This document shows positions 51,852 through 60,925 of a DNA stretch of 64,000 bases, piece by piece. Source of the DNA: Bacteroidota bacterium (GTDB lineage Bacteria; Bacteroidota; Bacteroidia; AKYH767-A; 2013-40CM-41-45); contig JAPLDA010000023.1 in assembly GCA_026391945.1 (NCBI GenBank), positions 39,740 through 103,739 of the forward strand. Reading direction: 5' to 3'. The notes beneath the pieces were generated by a model, which had not been told where the DNA came from, did no database searches, and saw only the letters and a program-made list of their open reading frames with translations. A program made the position numbers and the translations under genes. Position 1 is the stretch's first letter. Each line of letters begins with the position of its first letter.

Positions 51852-52472
51852 ATGCCTAAGATAAAAGTACCCAAGAAAAGCCCCGTCCTCGACATGACAC
51901 CGATGGTGGATCTGGCATTCCTGCTGGTTACCTTTTTTATGCTGACGACCAAGTTTCGTCCCGACGAGCCGGTGATCGTTGATACACCATCATCCGTTTC
52001 AGAAATATCGCTTCCGGATAAAAATGTTTTCATGATCACGGTCGACAAAGACGGGCGGGTATTTTTTAACGTGGAGGGCCAGCAGATCAGGATCGCCATT
52101 CTTCAGAAAATGGCAGAGCGGTACAAGGTTCAGTTTACACCACAGGAAGAAAAGCGTTTCGCTGTATTGTCTTCTTTCGGCATGCCGATGGAGAACATGA
52201 AACAGTATCTCAATGCCAAGGAGGAAGAAAGAAAAACAATGAACAAACAAACCCGGGGCATACCAACCGATTCATTGAACAACCAGATTTCTGACTGGAT
52301 TAATTTCGGTCGCCATTCTGGTCCGATGTACAGCATTGCTGTTCGCGGGGATGGAGATGCCGATATTCCGGCCATCAAAAGAGTCATATCCATTCTCCAG
52401 GACAACAAGGCCAATCACTTTGCACTGATCACCAACCTGGAAGGCGCAGCGCCGGAGGAAAAGAAAAAATAA
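51852..52472 (+). CDS. exbD: ExbD/TolR family protein (first copy)
   Basis: Protein of 206 residues. It has a short cytosolic N-terminus and a single helix with the functional Asp (VLDMTPMVDLAFLLVTFFML), then a periplasmic domain with an extra middle part (KAEEERKTMNKQTRG type, about 115-150). It works with ExbB in proton-driven energy transfer. It differs from the second copy in its periplasmic half, so the two may form a heterodimer. Confidence 0.92.
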   Translation: MPKIKVPKKSPVLDMTPMVDLAFLLVTFFMLTTKFRPDEPVIVDTPSSVSEISLPDKNVFMITVDKDGRVFFNVEGQQIRIAILQKMAERYKVQFTPQEEKRFAVLSSFGMPMENMKQYLNAKEEERKTMNKQTRGIPTDSLNNQISDWINFGRHSGPMYSIAVRGDGDADIPAIKRVISILQDNKANHFALITNLEGAAPEEKKK

Positions 52473-52493
52473 TTAGAATCAAGAATCTGAAAA

Positions 52494-53144
52494 ATGTCAG
52501 AAGTACAACAACAGGACAGCGGATCGGAAAAAGGCGGCAAGCATAAAAAAGTCCGTGCGAAAAAATCGTCAACCCACATCGACATGACACCGATGGTGGA
52601 CCTGGCATTCCTGCTTCTTACATTCTTTATGTTAACCACCACCTTCAGTAAACCGAAAACCATGGACATCACCATGCCCATGAAGAAGGACGAGATAAAG
52701 GAAGAAGAAAGAACAAAGGTGCCGGCATCACAAACACTTTCCATTTTACTGACCGGTAAAAACCGGATCATCTGGTATATGGGAATGGACGATCCCGCCC
52801 AGACCCCGCAAACCAACATTGCAGATTTTTCACTGAACGGAACGAACAGCATTCACAAAGTTCTGCTCGAAAAAAATCAACTGGTGTTCAATGAGGTTCA
52901 GGCGGTGAAAGATTCCGTTTCCAAAGGGCTTATTAAGAACGACAGGGACGAAATCAAAAGACACATTGCCGCCGTAAAGGTCACGGAGAGAAAAGGGCTG
53001 ATCGTTTTGATTAAACCGGATGATAAGTCAAAATACAAAAATCTCGTGGACATCCTGGATGAAATGCTGGTGTGCAATGTGGCGCGATATGCCATCGTGG
53101 ATGTATCGCCGAACGAACTGGAACTGATAAAAAATACGCAGTAA
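52494..53144 (+). CDS. exbD: ExbD/TolR family protein (second copy)
   Basis: Protein of 216 residues with the same helix (IDMTPMVDLAFLLLTFFMLTT) and a periplasmic domain ending in ILDEMLVCNVARYAIVDVSPNE. The N-terminus is basic (KHKKVRAKKSS). It starts 21 bases after the first copy and ends 12 bases before tonB. Confidence 0.92.
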   Translation: MSEVQQQDSGSEKGGKHKKVRAKKSSTHIDMTPMVDLAFLLLTFFMLTTTFSKPKTMDITMPMKKDEIKEEERTKVPASQTLSILLTGKNRIIWYMGMDDPAQTPQTNIADFSLNGTNSIHKVLLEKNQLVFNEVQAVKDSVSKGLIKNDRDEIKRHIAAVKVTERKGLIVLIKPDDKSKYKNLVDILDEMLVCNVARYAIVDVSPNELELIKNTQ

Positions 53145-53156
53145 AAATTAACGCAA

Positions 53157-53951
53157 ATGAAGTGGCATGTTGACTGGAATGATGCAGTAAACCCCGACCG
53201 GGTTGAACTTGTATTTGCCAACAGGAATAAAGAATACGGTGCTTATGTCATCCGCAGGAAATATGAAAAGCGGGTGGTGAATGCGCTGCTTATTGCGCTT
53301 AGCGGAATCGCCCTTGCTGTTGCGATTCCCATTCTTGTAAATTATTTATCGAAAGTCAATTTTGGAAAAAAGGATAAGATGGTGGAGGAGGTTACACTTG
53401 CAGAGCCGCCGCCAATTGATAAATCAACACCGCCCCCGCCACCCGTTATTCCACCGCCACCGGTTCAGCAAACCATCAAGTTCACTCCGCCTAAAGTAGT
53501 AAAAGACGAAGAGGTGCAGGAGCCGCCACCAACCCAGGAAGAAGTAAAGGATGTGCAGATCAGTACGGAAACACATGAAGGCGAAAAAATTGTTGACCTT
53601 CCTCCGGAAAACCCGGTGGTTTCTGATGACGAAGGAAAAATTTTTACGATCGTAGAAGAGATGCCAAGTTTTCCGGGCGGCGAGGAAAAAATGCTTGAGT
53701 ACGTTGCGAAGAACATCAAATATCCTTCTGTTGCCCGTGAAAACGCAATCACAGGAAGGGTGTATGTGAATTTTTATATTGACAAGGATGGCAAAGTTCA
53801 AAGCGCCAAAGTAGTTCGCGGCATAGGCGGCGGATGTGATGAAGAAGCGCTTCGTGTGGTGAAATCAATGCCGACCTGGAAGCCGGGAAAGCAAAACGGG
53901 CGCGCCGTGAATGTAAATTACAACCTGCCGATCAACTTCACGCTCAAATAA
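53157..53951 (+). CDS. tonB: TonB-type energy transducer
   Basis: Protein of 264 residues. The N-terminal cytosolic segment includes the Bacteroidota motif VFANRNKEYGAYVIRRKYEKR. One helix follows at about 42-62, then a Pro-rich spacer (PPPPPVIPPPPVQQT), and the C-terminal TonB fold (FPGGEEKMLEYVAKNIKYPS, ITGRVYVNFYIDKDGKVQSA, MPTWKPGKQNGRAVNVNYNLPINFTLK). It transmits energy to TonB-dependent outer-membrane receptors. The ExbB/ExbD genes precede it. Confidence 0.94.
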   Translation: MKWHVDWNDAVNPDRVELVFANRNKEYGAYVIRRKYEKRVVNALLIALSGIALAVAIPILVNYLSKVNFGKKDKMVEEVTLAEPPPIDKSTPPPPPVIPPPPVQQTIKFTPPKVVKDEEVQEPPPTQEEVKDVQISTETHEGEKIVDLPPENPVVSDDEGKIFTIVEEMPSFPGGEEKMLEYVAKNIKYPSVARENAITGRVYVNFYIDKDGKVQSAKVVRGIGGGCDEEALRVVKSMPTWKPGKQNGRAVNVNYNLPINFTLK

Positions 53952-53962
53952 TTTTACTTCCC

Positions 53963-54205
53963 ATGGCGAGCACCCGGGATCAGTTTGCGGCGAAGGCATC
54001 TTTTTATTTCCATCTTTTCATGATTGCGGTTTACGGATTTACGGGTTTAATGCTGATATTTGTTTTGACGTTTCTGCAGATACAACCGGTAAACCGGGTT
54101 GCCGCAGGATGTGTACTGATCATCTATGCACTATACAGGTCTTTTAAACTGATGCGCTCCCGCAAAACGCATTCTGAAACGAAGCATGAAAATACTGAGG
54201 CTTAA
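53963..54205 (+). CDS. Small two-helix membrane protein
   Basis: Protein of 80 residues with two hydrophobic segments (HLFMIAVYGFTGLMLIFVLTF and VAAGCVLIIYALYRSF). It is 11 bases after tonB and overlaps the PstS-like gene by 20 bases, so it is firmly inside the operon. Such a small protein between tonB and pstS is usual in Bacteroidota; its role is unknown. Confidence 0.65.
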   Translation: MASTRDQFAAKASFYFHLFMIAVYGFTGLMLIFVLTFLQIQPVNRVAAGCVLIIYALYRSFKLMRSRKTHSETKHENTEA

Positions 54206-55139
54206 AAATTTTATCACCTGTTTAACGGCCGGAATTTTTCTTGCATCATGCGGAGGCCCGAACAAACCAACCTTCACCGACACCCCGACTTCCGGAAGCA
54301 TCGTTATTGTCTCTGACGATTCATATCAACCGCTGGTCTCCACGGAAGCAGATACATTCATGGGCATTTACCGCCAGGCGAAGGTGAGGGTGAAATATTT
54401 TTCCGAAACCGAAGCGTTCAAAGAGCTTGTGAATAACGACTCCGTCAGGCTGATCGTGTCGGCGAGAGAATTGAATGACCAGGAAAAGGAATATTTCAAA
54501 AGCAGGAATCTTTTTCCGCGCATCACCAAAATTGCCATTGATGCGGTGGCCGTCATCATCAACAACGAAAATCCCGACACACTTTTTAAATACAATCAAT
54601 TGGGAGAAATCATTTCAGGAAAAATATCCACCTGGAAGCAGGTAAATAAAAACCATGCTCCCGACAGCATACGGATTGTATTCGACCGCAACGGGTCGGC
54701 CAATACGCGTTACCTGAAAGAAAAATTTCTCGGGAAAAATAATTTCCCGGCCAATTGTTATGCAACAAATTCCAATGCAGAAGTCGTGGACTACGTGAGC
54801 CGGAACAAAAATGCACTGGGCATCATCAGCATGAACTGGATCAGCGACAAAGACGATCCTTCGGCGAATGGCTTCCTGCAAAAAATACGCGTGGCGGAAA
54901 TTTCTCCACCGGACACTTCTAAATTTTCCGAACAATTTTTTAAACCTTACCAGGGCTTCATCGCACTGAAACAATATCCGCTCATACGCAATTGTTATAT
55001 CATCAGCCGCGAAGGCCGAAGCGGCCTTGGCACAGGCTTTGCCGCCTTCGTCGCCGGCGACCAGGGACAACGTATTGTACGATTAATGGGAATGCTTCCC
55101 GCCACCATGCCGGTCAGGCTGATTCACATAAACCAGTAA
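54186..55139 (+). CDS. PstS-like substrate-binding lipoprotein
   Basis: Protein of 317 residues with a lipobox (GIFLASCGG) and a type-2 periplasmic binding fold of the phosphate-binding PstS group. Its motifs are GSIVIVSDDSYQPLVSTEAD, DAVAVIINNENPDTLF, LGEIISGKISTWKQ and VFDRNGSANTRYLKE, ending with SREGRSGLGTGFAAFVAGDQGQRIV. There is no pstCAB here, so it is not part of an ABC importer in this locus. It is paired with the Exb/TonB genes and may sense phosphate or another anion for TonB-linked uptake. Confidence 0.82.
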   Translation: MKILRLKNFITCLTAGIFLASCGGPNKPTFTDTPTSGSIVIVSDDSYQPLVSTEADTFMGIYRQAKVRVKYFSETEAFKELVNNDSVRLIVSARELNDQEKEYFKSRNLFPRITKIAIDAVAVIINNENPDTLFKYNQLGEIISGKISTWKQVNKNHAPDSIRIVFDRNGSANTRYLKEKFLGKNNFPANCYATNSNAEVVDYVSRNKNALGIISMNWISDKDDPSANGFLQKIRVAEISPPDTSKFSEQFFKPYQGFIALKQYPLIRNCYIISREGRSGLGTGFAAFVAGDQGQRIVRLMGMLPATMPVRLIHINQ

Positions 55140-55141
55140 AA

Positions 55142-56932
55142 ATGAAAAAGAGTAAATTAATTTTTGGATTCCTCGTGATAACAGGCACCGTGATGTCTTC
55201 CGGCGCACAAACGCTGAAAGATGCGATGCGCCTGACTGAAAACGAACAATACGAAGCGGCGGCATCATTATTCCGAATGCTGGTCTCATGGGAGCCGGCA
55301 AACGGAACCAATTATTATTATTTCGGTGAAAATTTTTTATTGAGCGATTCTCCCGATTCGGCATTCATGATGTTCGATAAAGGTGTTCGGTCGGATCCAA
55401 ACAACCCACTGAATGTAATCGGGAAAGCCAAATACAAACTGAACAAATATGGTATTGCCGAAATGAAATCGCTCAGCGAAAGAGCGGTCCGCGACGCCGA
55501 AAAAGCCAAGCGCGAATTTGACATGCTTCCGAATAAAACAAAAGAAGACGAAGTAAAGTTAATCGGTGAGATGAATGCGAAAAGCGTGGATGCGCAGACA
55601 AAATACCAGGAAGCAAAAACAAACGTGGAGGAGGCGAGGACCATGATTGACGAAGTGATCACAAAGACCGGTTCGAAAAATGCCGCCGTACTGATGGAAT
55701 CGTCGGAAGCATTCGTCCGTTTTAAAAACAAAGATCTCGACAAGGCAAAAGGAATACTGGACAAAGCATTTGCGCTTGAACCGAAAAATCCGGAGATACA
55801 GATTTTGTACGGTGACATTTATTCCGAGTTGCACAACGGATCTCTTGCGGCCGAATACTATAACAAAGCGCTGGATCTCGACAAAAATTCCGTGAAAGCC
55901 ATTGTGAGCAAGGGAAAATTATACGGTTTGTCAACGAACTACGAAGGGGCTGCCGAAGAATACCAGAATGCCATTAAAATAGATTCCACATTTGCTCCCG
56001 CACACCAGGAATTGGGTGAAGTGTTTTTCAGATCAGGAAAACTCGAAAAAGCAAAAGCCGAATACAGGAAATACCTGGAGCTTTCCAAAAATTCCGGGAA
56101 AGCACGAGTACGTTATGCATCCTTCCTGTATTTTAGCAAAGATTATAGCGGTGCATTAAATGAGATCAACCAACTTTCTAAAACTGACGAAAACAACCTG
56201 AAGCTGCTTCGCGTATCTTCTTATTGTTATTATGAAACAAAAGAATATTCAAAGGGGCTTGCTGTCGTTCAGAAATTATTTTCCAAACTGGACCAGGAAA
56301 ATATCGCCGGGGTGGATCATGAATATTACGGGAAACTCCTTGCCGCCAATAACCAGGATTCTCTTGGCATCATCGAATTACGTAAAGCATTTGAAATGGA
56401 TAACGGCCGGACAGATTTATTGTCGGAAATCGCCAACAGTTATTTTAAAATGAAAAAATACCCGGAAGCCATTTCAACGCTCATCGAAAAAATAAATACG
56501 GGGAAAGATGTAAAGGTGGCGGATTACTTTACTCTTGGAAGGGCCTATCTTTTCAATTCTGAATTCATGAAAGCCGACAGCGCCTTTGCCAAAGTAAATG
56601 AACTGGCACCGAAGTATGCAAGTGGTTTCCTCAACCGCGCCAAAGCGAATACGTACATCGACACCGACTCCATTCCCGGGTTGGCAAAACCACACTACGA
56701 AAAATACATCGAACTCGTGCTTGCTGATACGGCCGGCATGGCAAATAAAAAATACAGCAACTCCAGCCTCATCGAATCCTACCGTTATCTTGCTGCCTGT
56801 TTTGTAAAACCCGAATGGAAAGACTTCGGTAAGGCAGAAGAATATTTACAAAAAATTCTTTCGATAGACCCGGAAGACAAGGAAGCAAAAGAAGGAATCG
56901 ATGCTCTGCGAAAATTAAAGAAGAAACAGTAA
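55142..56932 (+). CDS. Secreted tetratricopeptide-repeat protein
   Basis: The start at 55142 (MKKSKLIFGFLVITGTVMSSGAQ, signal peptide) gives 596 residues; the track ORF from 54992 is out-of-frame DNA of the previous gene. It contains at least ten TPR units (ADYFTLGRAYLFNSEFMKAD, YAEEYQNAIKIDSTFAP type) after a first part with a coiled coil (TKYQEAKTNVEEARTMIDEV). It begins two bases after the PstS-like stop. Last gene of the Exb operon; in Bacteroidota the pair is probably a periplasmic scaffold for TonB-linked systems. Confidence 0.82.
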   Translation: MKKSKLIFGFLVITGTVMSSGAQTLKDAMRLTENEQYEAAASLFRMLVSWEPANGTNYYYFGENFLLSDSPDSAFMMFDKGVRSDPNNPLNVIGKAKYKLNKYGIAEMKSLSERAVRDAEKAKREFDMLPNKTKEDEVKLIGEMNAKSVDAQTKYQEAKTNVEEARTMIDEVITKTGSKNAAVLMESSEAFVRFKNKDLDKAKGILDKAFALEPKNPEIQILYGDIYSELHNGSLAAEYYNKALDLDKNSVKAIVSKGKLYGLSTNYEGAAEEYQNAIKIDSTFAPAHQELGEVFFRSGKLEKAKAEYRKYLELSKNSGKARVRYASFLYFSKDYSGALNEINQLSKTDENNLKLLRVSSYCYYETKEYSKGLAVVQKLFSKLDQENIAGVDHEYYGKLLAANNQDSLGIIELRKAFEMDNGRTDLLSEIANSYFKMKKYPEAISTLIEKINTGKDVKVADYFTLGRAYLFNSEFMKADSAFAKVNELAPKYASGFLNRAKANTYIDTDSIPGLAKPHYEKYIELVLADTAGMANKKYSNSSLIESYRYLAACFVKPEWKDFGKAEEYLQKILSIDPEDKEAKEGIDALRKLKKKQ

Positions 56933-56947
56933 AGTTGAATCCGCAGC

Positions 56948-58387
56948 TTACAGTTTTATGCAGACATTTTTTTCTTCCGTAAAAAACCTCAACGCCTCAA
57001 ACCCGCCTTCACGGCCCACACCGGAACTTTTCATTCCGCCAAATGGTGTGCGCAGGTCACGAAGCAGCCAGCAATTGATCCAGACAATTCCGCTTTGCAA
57101 ACGGGCAGCAACACGGTGTGCGCGCGACAGGTTTTCTGTCCAGACAGTTGCCGCCAACCCGTATTGAGTGGAGTTGGCGTATTGCAGCACTTCGTCTTCG
57201 GTTTCAAAAGGAGTGAGCGTGACAACGGGTCCGAAAATTTCTTCCTGGTTGGTTCGGCAATCGTAAGCGAGTCCTTCTATAACGGTTGGTTCAATAAAGA
57301 AACCGTTTTTGTTTTGGCCATCCAACATCAATTGCTTTCCTCCGTACAAAATTTTTCCGCCTTCCTGTTTTGCCAGTTCGATGTAAGACAATATTTTTTC
57401 CATGTGCTGCTTCGACACGATGGCGCCCATTTTGTTTTCTTCTTTGAAAGGATCGCCCACTTTCAAAGTCGAAACACGTTTAATGAATGCTTCTTTGAAA
57501 CGGTCATAGATTTTTTGTTCAATGAAAATCCTGGATCCGCACAAACAGATTTCTCCCTGGTTGCTGAAAGCCGCATTCACAGAGGTTTTTACGGCATCCT
57601 CAAAATTGCAGTCGGCAAAAACAAGATTCGGATTTTTTCCGCCGAGCTCGAGTGAGAGTTTTTTAAACATGGGTCCGGCGGTGCGCGCAATCCATTCTCC
57701 TGTTTTGGTCCCGCCGGTAAAACTAACGGCATGGATGCCGGGATGAGAAACGATGGCCGCCCCGGCTTTTGATCCAAGGCCATGAACAATATTCAAAACA
57801 CCTTTTGGCAAACCCGCCTCGATGCAAATTTCTGAAAGAAGAAAAGCGGTCATGGGTGTGATTTCACTTGGTTTTGCTACGACACAATTTCCAGAAGCAA
57901 GCGCAGGTGCAATTTTCCAGGTGAAGAGATACAACGGGAGATTCCAGGGAGAAATACATCCGGCTATTCCAACCGGTTGCCGTAAGGTGTAATTGATGGC
58001 AGTATTTTCGGTGGCATGCGCTTCTGTTGAAAGATGAATCGCCGCCGTAGCATAAAAATGAAAGTTGTCGCGGGCGCGGGGAATGTCAACGGTTTTAGAA
58101 ACGAGGAGCGGTTTGCCCTGGTCGACGCTCTCTGCAAGAGCCAGCCGGTCGAGGTTGAGATCGATGAGTGATGCGATCTTTAAAAGGATGTCGGAGCGCT
58201 TTGCAACGGGCAGATTACTCCAGCCTGCAAAAGCAGCAGCAGCGGCCCTTACAGCGAGTTCCACATCGCGTTCGTCGGAATCCGGAATAAAGGAATACAC
58301 TTCACCGGTGGAGGGGTTGATGTTATCGAGGAATGTGTTGCTGGCAGGATCAACCAGTTCGCCGTTGATATAATTTTTTATTTTCAT
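56948..58387 (-). CDS. Aldehyde dehydrogenase, likely 2-aminomuconate-6-semialdehyde dehydrogenase
   Basis: The start at 58387 (MKIKNYINGELVDPASNTFL) gives about 479 residues; the track start adds 15 residues overlapping the SDR gene. Motifs: ISPWNLPLYLFTWKIAPALA, FTGGTKTGEWIA (NAD-binding), LELGGKNPNLV with the general-base Glu, and NQGEICLCGSRIF with the catalytic Cys. The ICLC form is typical of the ALDH8A1/aminomuconate-semialdehyde group. It oxidises the product of ACMS decarboxylase. The matching decarboxylase and dioxygenase lie at 59318-60925, which fixes the pathway. Confidence 0.85.
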   Translation of the reverse strand: MKIKNYINGELVDPASNTFLDNINPSTGEVYSFIPDSDERDVELAVRAAAAAFAGWSNLPVAKRSDILLKIASLIDLNLDRLALAESVDQGKPLLVSKTVDIPRARDNFHFYATAAIHLSTEAHATENTAINYTLRQPVGIAGCISPWNLPLYLFTWKIAPALASGNCVVAKPSEITPMTAFLLSEICIEAGLPKGVLNIVHGLGSKAGAAIVSHPGIHAVSFTGGTKTGEWIARTAGPMFKKLSLELGGKNPNLVFADCNFEDAVKTSVNAAFSNQGEICLCGSRIFIEQKIYDRFKEAFIKRVSTLKVGDPFKEENKMGAIVSKQHMEKILSYIELAKQEGGKILYGGKQLMLDGQNKNGFFIEPTVIEGLAYDCRTNQEEIFGPVVTLTPFETEDEVLQYANSTQYGLAATVWTENLSRAHRVAARLQSGIVWINCWLLRDLRTPFGGMKSSGVGREGGFEALRFFTEEKNVCIKL

Positions 58388-58406
58388 CAGGTAACAATCG
58401 AAGGAT

Positions 58407-59195
58407 TTACAAACAAAGAGTTCTTCCGCCATCTACCGGTAAATTAATTCCGGTGATGTACGAAGCCGCCGGCGAGGCGAGGAAGGCAACGGCATTCGCA
58501 ATTTCGCCGGCATCAGCGAATCGCTTCATTGGAATCTCCGACAACATTTCATTTTTCAGAACGTCAACAGGTTTTCCAAGCCGCTGACTTTTTGATTCAA
58601 GCAACGATTTGAGCCGTATCGTTTCTGTCGCCCCGGGTAAAATATTGTTTACGGTGATTCCGTATGCGGCAACTTCTCCTGCCAGCGTTTTGCTCCAGCT
58701 GGCAACGGCGGCACGAATCGTATTCGAAACACCCAGTCCGGGAATCGGTTGTTTCACAGAAGTGGAGATGATGTTGATGATCCGGCCATATCCCGATTTT
58801 TTCATTCCGCCTAAAACCGCTTGTGCAAGAATGTGATTGCAGGCCAGGTGTTGGGAGAATGTGAAAAAAAAATCATCGGTTTTTGCTTCCGAGATCAGTC
58901 CGCCCGCCGGCCCGCCGGTATTGTTAATGAGAATGTGGACGGGATTTTTCGTTGCAAGGTATTTTTCAACGGTTGATTTCAGATGGTCCGGTGCAGCGAA
59001 GTCGGCGCAAATGAAATCATGTTGCTGGTCAAATGGAACAGGAAGTTCACGACAGGTTTTCACCAACTCCGCTTCATTCCTTGCGAGGAGAGTAATGGTA
59101 GCGCCCGCCTGCGCAAGTTCCATCGCGGCAGCCTTTCCGATTCCCTGCGTACTGCCGCAAACAAATGCCCGTTTGTTTTCAAGAGAAAGATTCAT
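58407..59195 (-). CDS. Short-chain dehydrogenase/reductase lacking the usual Tyr-x3-Lys
   Basis: Protein of 262 residues, SDR Rossmann fold with NAD(P) motif CGSTQGIGKAAAMELAQAG and INNTGGPAGG, and the end SYITGINLPVDGGRTL. At the catalytic site the usual YxxxK is replaced by SNTIRAAVASWSKTLA; the Ser (IISTSV) remains. This is known for a divergent SDR subgroup annotated as BKR-like. Its stop is 19 bases before the ALDH start, so the two are one operon, and it probably acts in the same aromatic degradation route, although no step can be assigned. Confidence 0.8.
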   Translation of the reverse strand: MNLSLENKRAFVCGSTQGIGKAAAMELAQAGATITLLARNEAELVKTCRELPVPFDQQHDFICADFAAPDHLKSTVEKYLATKNPVHILINNTGGPAGGLISEAKTDDFFFTFSQHLACNHILAQAVLGGMKKSGYGRIINIISTSVKQPIPGLGVSNTIRAAVASWSKTLAGEVAAYGITVNNILPGATETIRLKSLLESKSQRLGKPVDVLKNEMLSEIPMKRFADAGEIANAVAFLASPAASYITGINLPVDGGRTLCL

Positions 59196-59317
59196 GGATC
59201 AGGTATAAGAATTCTAAAATGTGTATTTTTGAAACACCGTGCCTGCAGAATGCCACGGAGGTTTATCAGCAAACAAAGCTAACCTCTTAAATCCATAATC
59301 TAAAATTTTAAAACGCC

Positions 59318-59845
59318 ATGCCGATACAGCGAGCCTTCAATTTCAAAAAATGGATTGATGAAAACCGCCATCTTTTAAAACCACCTGTGGGGAACCAGCA
59401 GGTGTACAAGGGCAACGATGACTTCATTGTGATGGTTGTGGGCGGCCCCAATTCCAGGAAGGACTATCATTTCAATGAAGGGGAAGAATTTTATTACCAG
59501 GTGGAGGGCGACATTGTTGTGAATGTGATTGAGGATGGGAAACCGGTTTCCATCCCGATCAAAGAAGGCGAAATATTTCTTTTGCCTCCGCGTACGCCGC
59601 ATTCACCGCAGCGCCCGGCCAACACGGTGGGCCTGGTGATGGAGTTGTACAGGAACCAGGGAGAACAGGATGCCTGCATGTGGTTTTGTGAGAGCTGCGG
59701 AAAAAAACTTTACGAAGAATTTTTCAAGCTCACCGATATTGTCGAACAGCTTCCAAAAGTGTTGAATGGATTTTATTCCGACGTTAGTTTACGCACCTGC
59801 AAAAACTGCGGTACCGTGATGGAGCCGCCGCAAAAAATTGCGTGA
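59318..59845 (+). CDS. nbaC: 3-Hydroxyanthranilate 3,4-dioxygenase
   Basis: Opens the ring of 3-hydroxyanthranilate to 2-amino-3-carboxymuconate semialdehyde (ACMS) with O2 and Fe(II). It is a 175-residue cupin with iron ligands in KDYHFNEGEEFYYQ (His and Glu) and PPRTPHSPQRP (His). The C-terminal part has the second, rubredoxin-like metal site of the bacterial enzymes (CESC ... CKNC). The gene is divergent from the SDR-ALDH pair and 66 bases before the ACMS decarboxylase. Confidence 0.94.
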   Translation: MPIQRAFNFKKWIDENRHLLKPPVGNQQVYKGNDDFIVMVVGGPNSRKDYHFNEGEEFYYQVEGDIVVNVIEDGKPVSIPIKEGEIFLLPPRTPHSPQRPANTVGLVMELYRNQGEQDACMWFCESCGKKLYEEFFKLTDIVEQLPKVLNGFYSDVSLRTCKNCGTVMEPPQKIA

Positions 59846-59911
59846 TCGCACACCGATGTTTCCCGGTGGAAAGCAGTCAGAGTCAGAATACCATCAACTG
59901 AAATTTTTTTT

Positions 59912-60925
59912 ATGCTGAAGATCGACATCCATACACACATTCTCCCCGAAAACATTCCTGACTTCAAATCAAAATTTGGTTACGGAGGATTTGTTTCGCT
60001 GGATCATCACAAGCCGTGTTGTGCGCAGATGATGATTGATGGAAAGTTTTTCCGTGAAGTTCAGGACAACAGCTGGGATGCGGAAACCAGGATGAAAGAG
60101 TGCGATCACCATCGTGTTAATGTGCAGGTTCTTTCGACGGTTCCGGTGATGTTCGGTTACTGGGCGAAACCAAAAGATTGCCTGGAGGTTTCAAAATTTC
60201 TGAATGACCACATCGCAGAAATTGTTCAACGTTATCCAAAAAGATTCATCGGGCTCGGAACAATTCCATTGCAGGATCCGGATCTTGCCATCCTCGAAAT
60301 GGAGCGGTGCAGGAAGATCGGGTTGCCCGGCGTACAAATCGGATCGCATGTGAATGAATGGAACCTCGATGCAGCCGAACTTTTTCCTGTGTTTGCCGCA
60401 GCGGAAAAATCCGGCACAGCCATCTTCGTTCATCCCTGGGAGATGATGGGGCAGGAGAAGATGAAAAAATACTGGCTTCCCTGGCTGGTCGGCATGCCTG
60501 CAGAAACATCACGTGCTATCTGTTCCATGATTTTCGGAGGAGTGTTCGAGCGATTGCCCAACCTTCGCGTTGCCTTTGCTCATGGCGGCGGATCTTTTCC
60601 CGCCACCATCGGACGCATTCAGCATGGCTTCGACTGCCGGCCAGACCTTGTCGCAATCGACAACAACGTGCCGCCTCAAAATTACCTTGGAAAATTTTAC
60701 CTCGATTCTCTCGTTCATGATGGTGATATGTTGAAACACATCGTGAAGTTAGTAGGCGCCAACCGTGTTGCCCTCGGAAGCGATTATCCATTCCCGCTGG
60801 GAGAAAATGTTCCGGGAACATTAATTGAAAGCCTGAACTTTGACGATGAAACAATAGAACGATTGTTAAACGGAACAGCACTGGAATGGCTTGCCTTGTC
60901 GAAAGAAAAATTTTTGAGCCGATGA
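59912..60925 (+). CDS. nbaD: 2-Amino-3-carboxymuconate-6-semialdehyde decarboxylase (ACMSD)
   Basis: Zn-dependent amidohydrolase-fold decarboxylase that turns ACMS into 2-aminomuconate semialdehyde, keeping it from cyclising to quinolinate. The 337 residues begin with the metal motif KIDIHTHILPE, then HPWEMMGQEKMKKYW (His), AFAHGGGSFP and the metal Asp in LGSDYPFPLGE. Length and motifs match the family. It follows the dioxygenase. Its stop overlaps the next start (ATGA). Confidence 0.94.
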   Translation: MLKIDIHTHILPENIPDFKSKFGYGGFVSLDHHKPCCAQMMIDGKFFREVQDNSWDAETRMKECDHHRVNVQVLSTVPVMFGYWAKPKDCLEVSKFLNDHIAEIVQRYPKRFIGLGTIPLQDPDLAILEMERCRKIGLPGVQIGSHVNEWNLDAAELFPVFAAAEKSGTAIFVHPWEMMGQEKMKKYWLPWLVGMPAETSRAICSMIFGGVFERLPNLRVAFAHGGGSFPATIGRIQHGFDCRPDLVAIDNNVPPQNYLGKFYLDSLVHDGDMLKHIVKLVGANRVALGSDYPFPLGENVPGTLIESLNFDDETIERLLNGTALEWLALSKEKFLSR

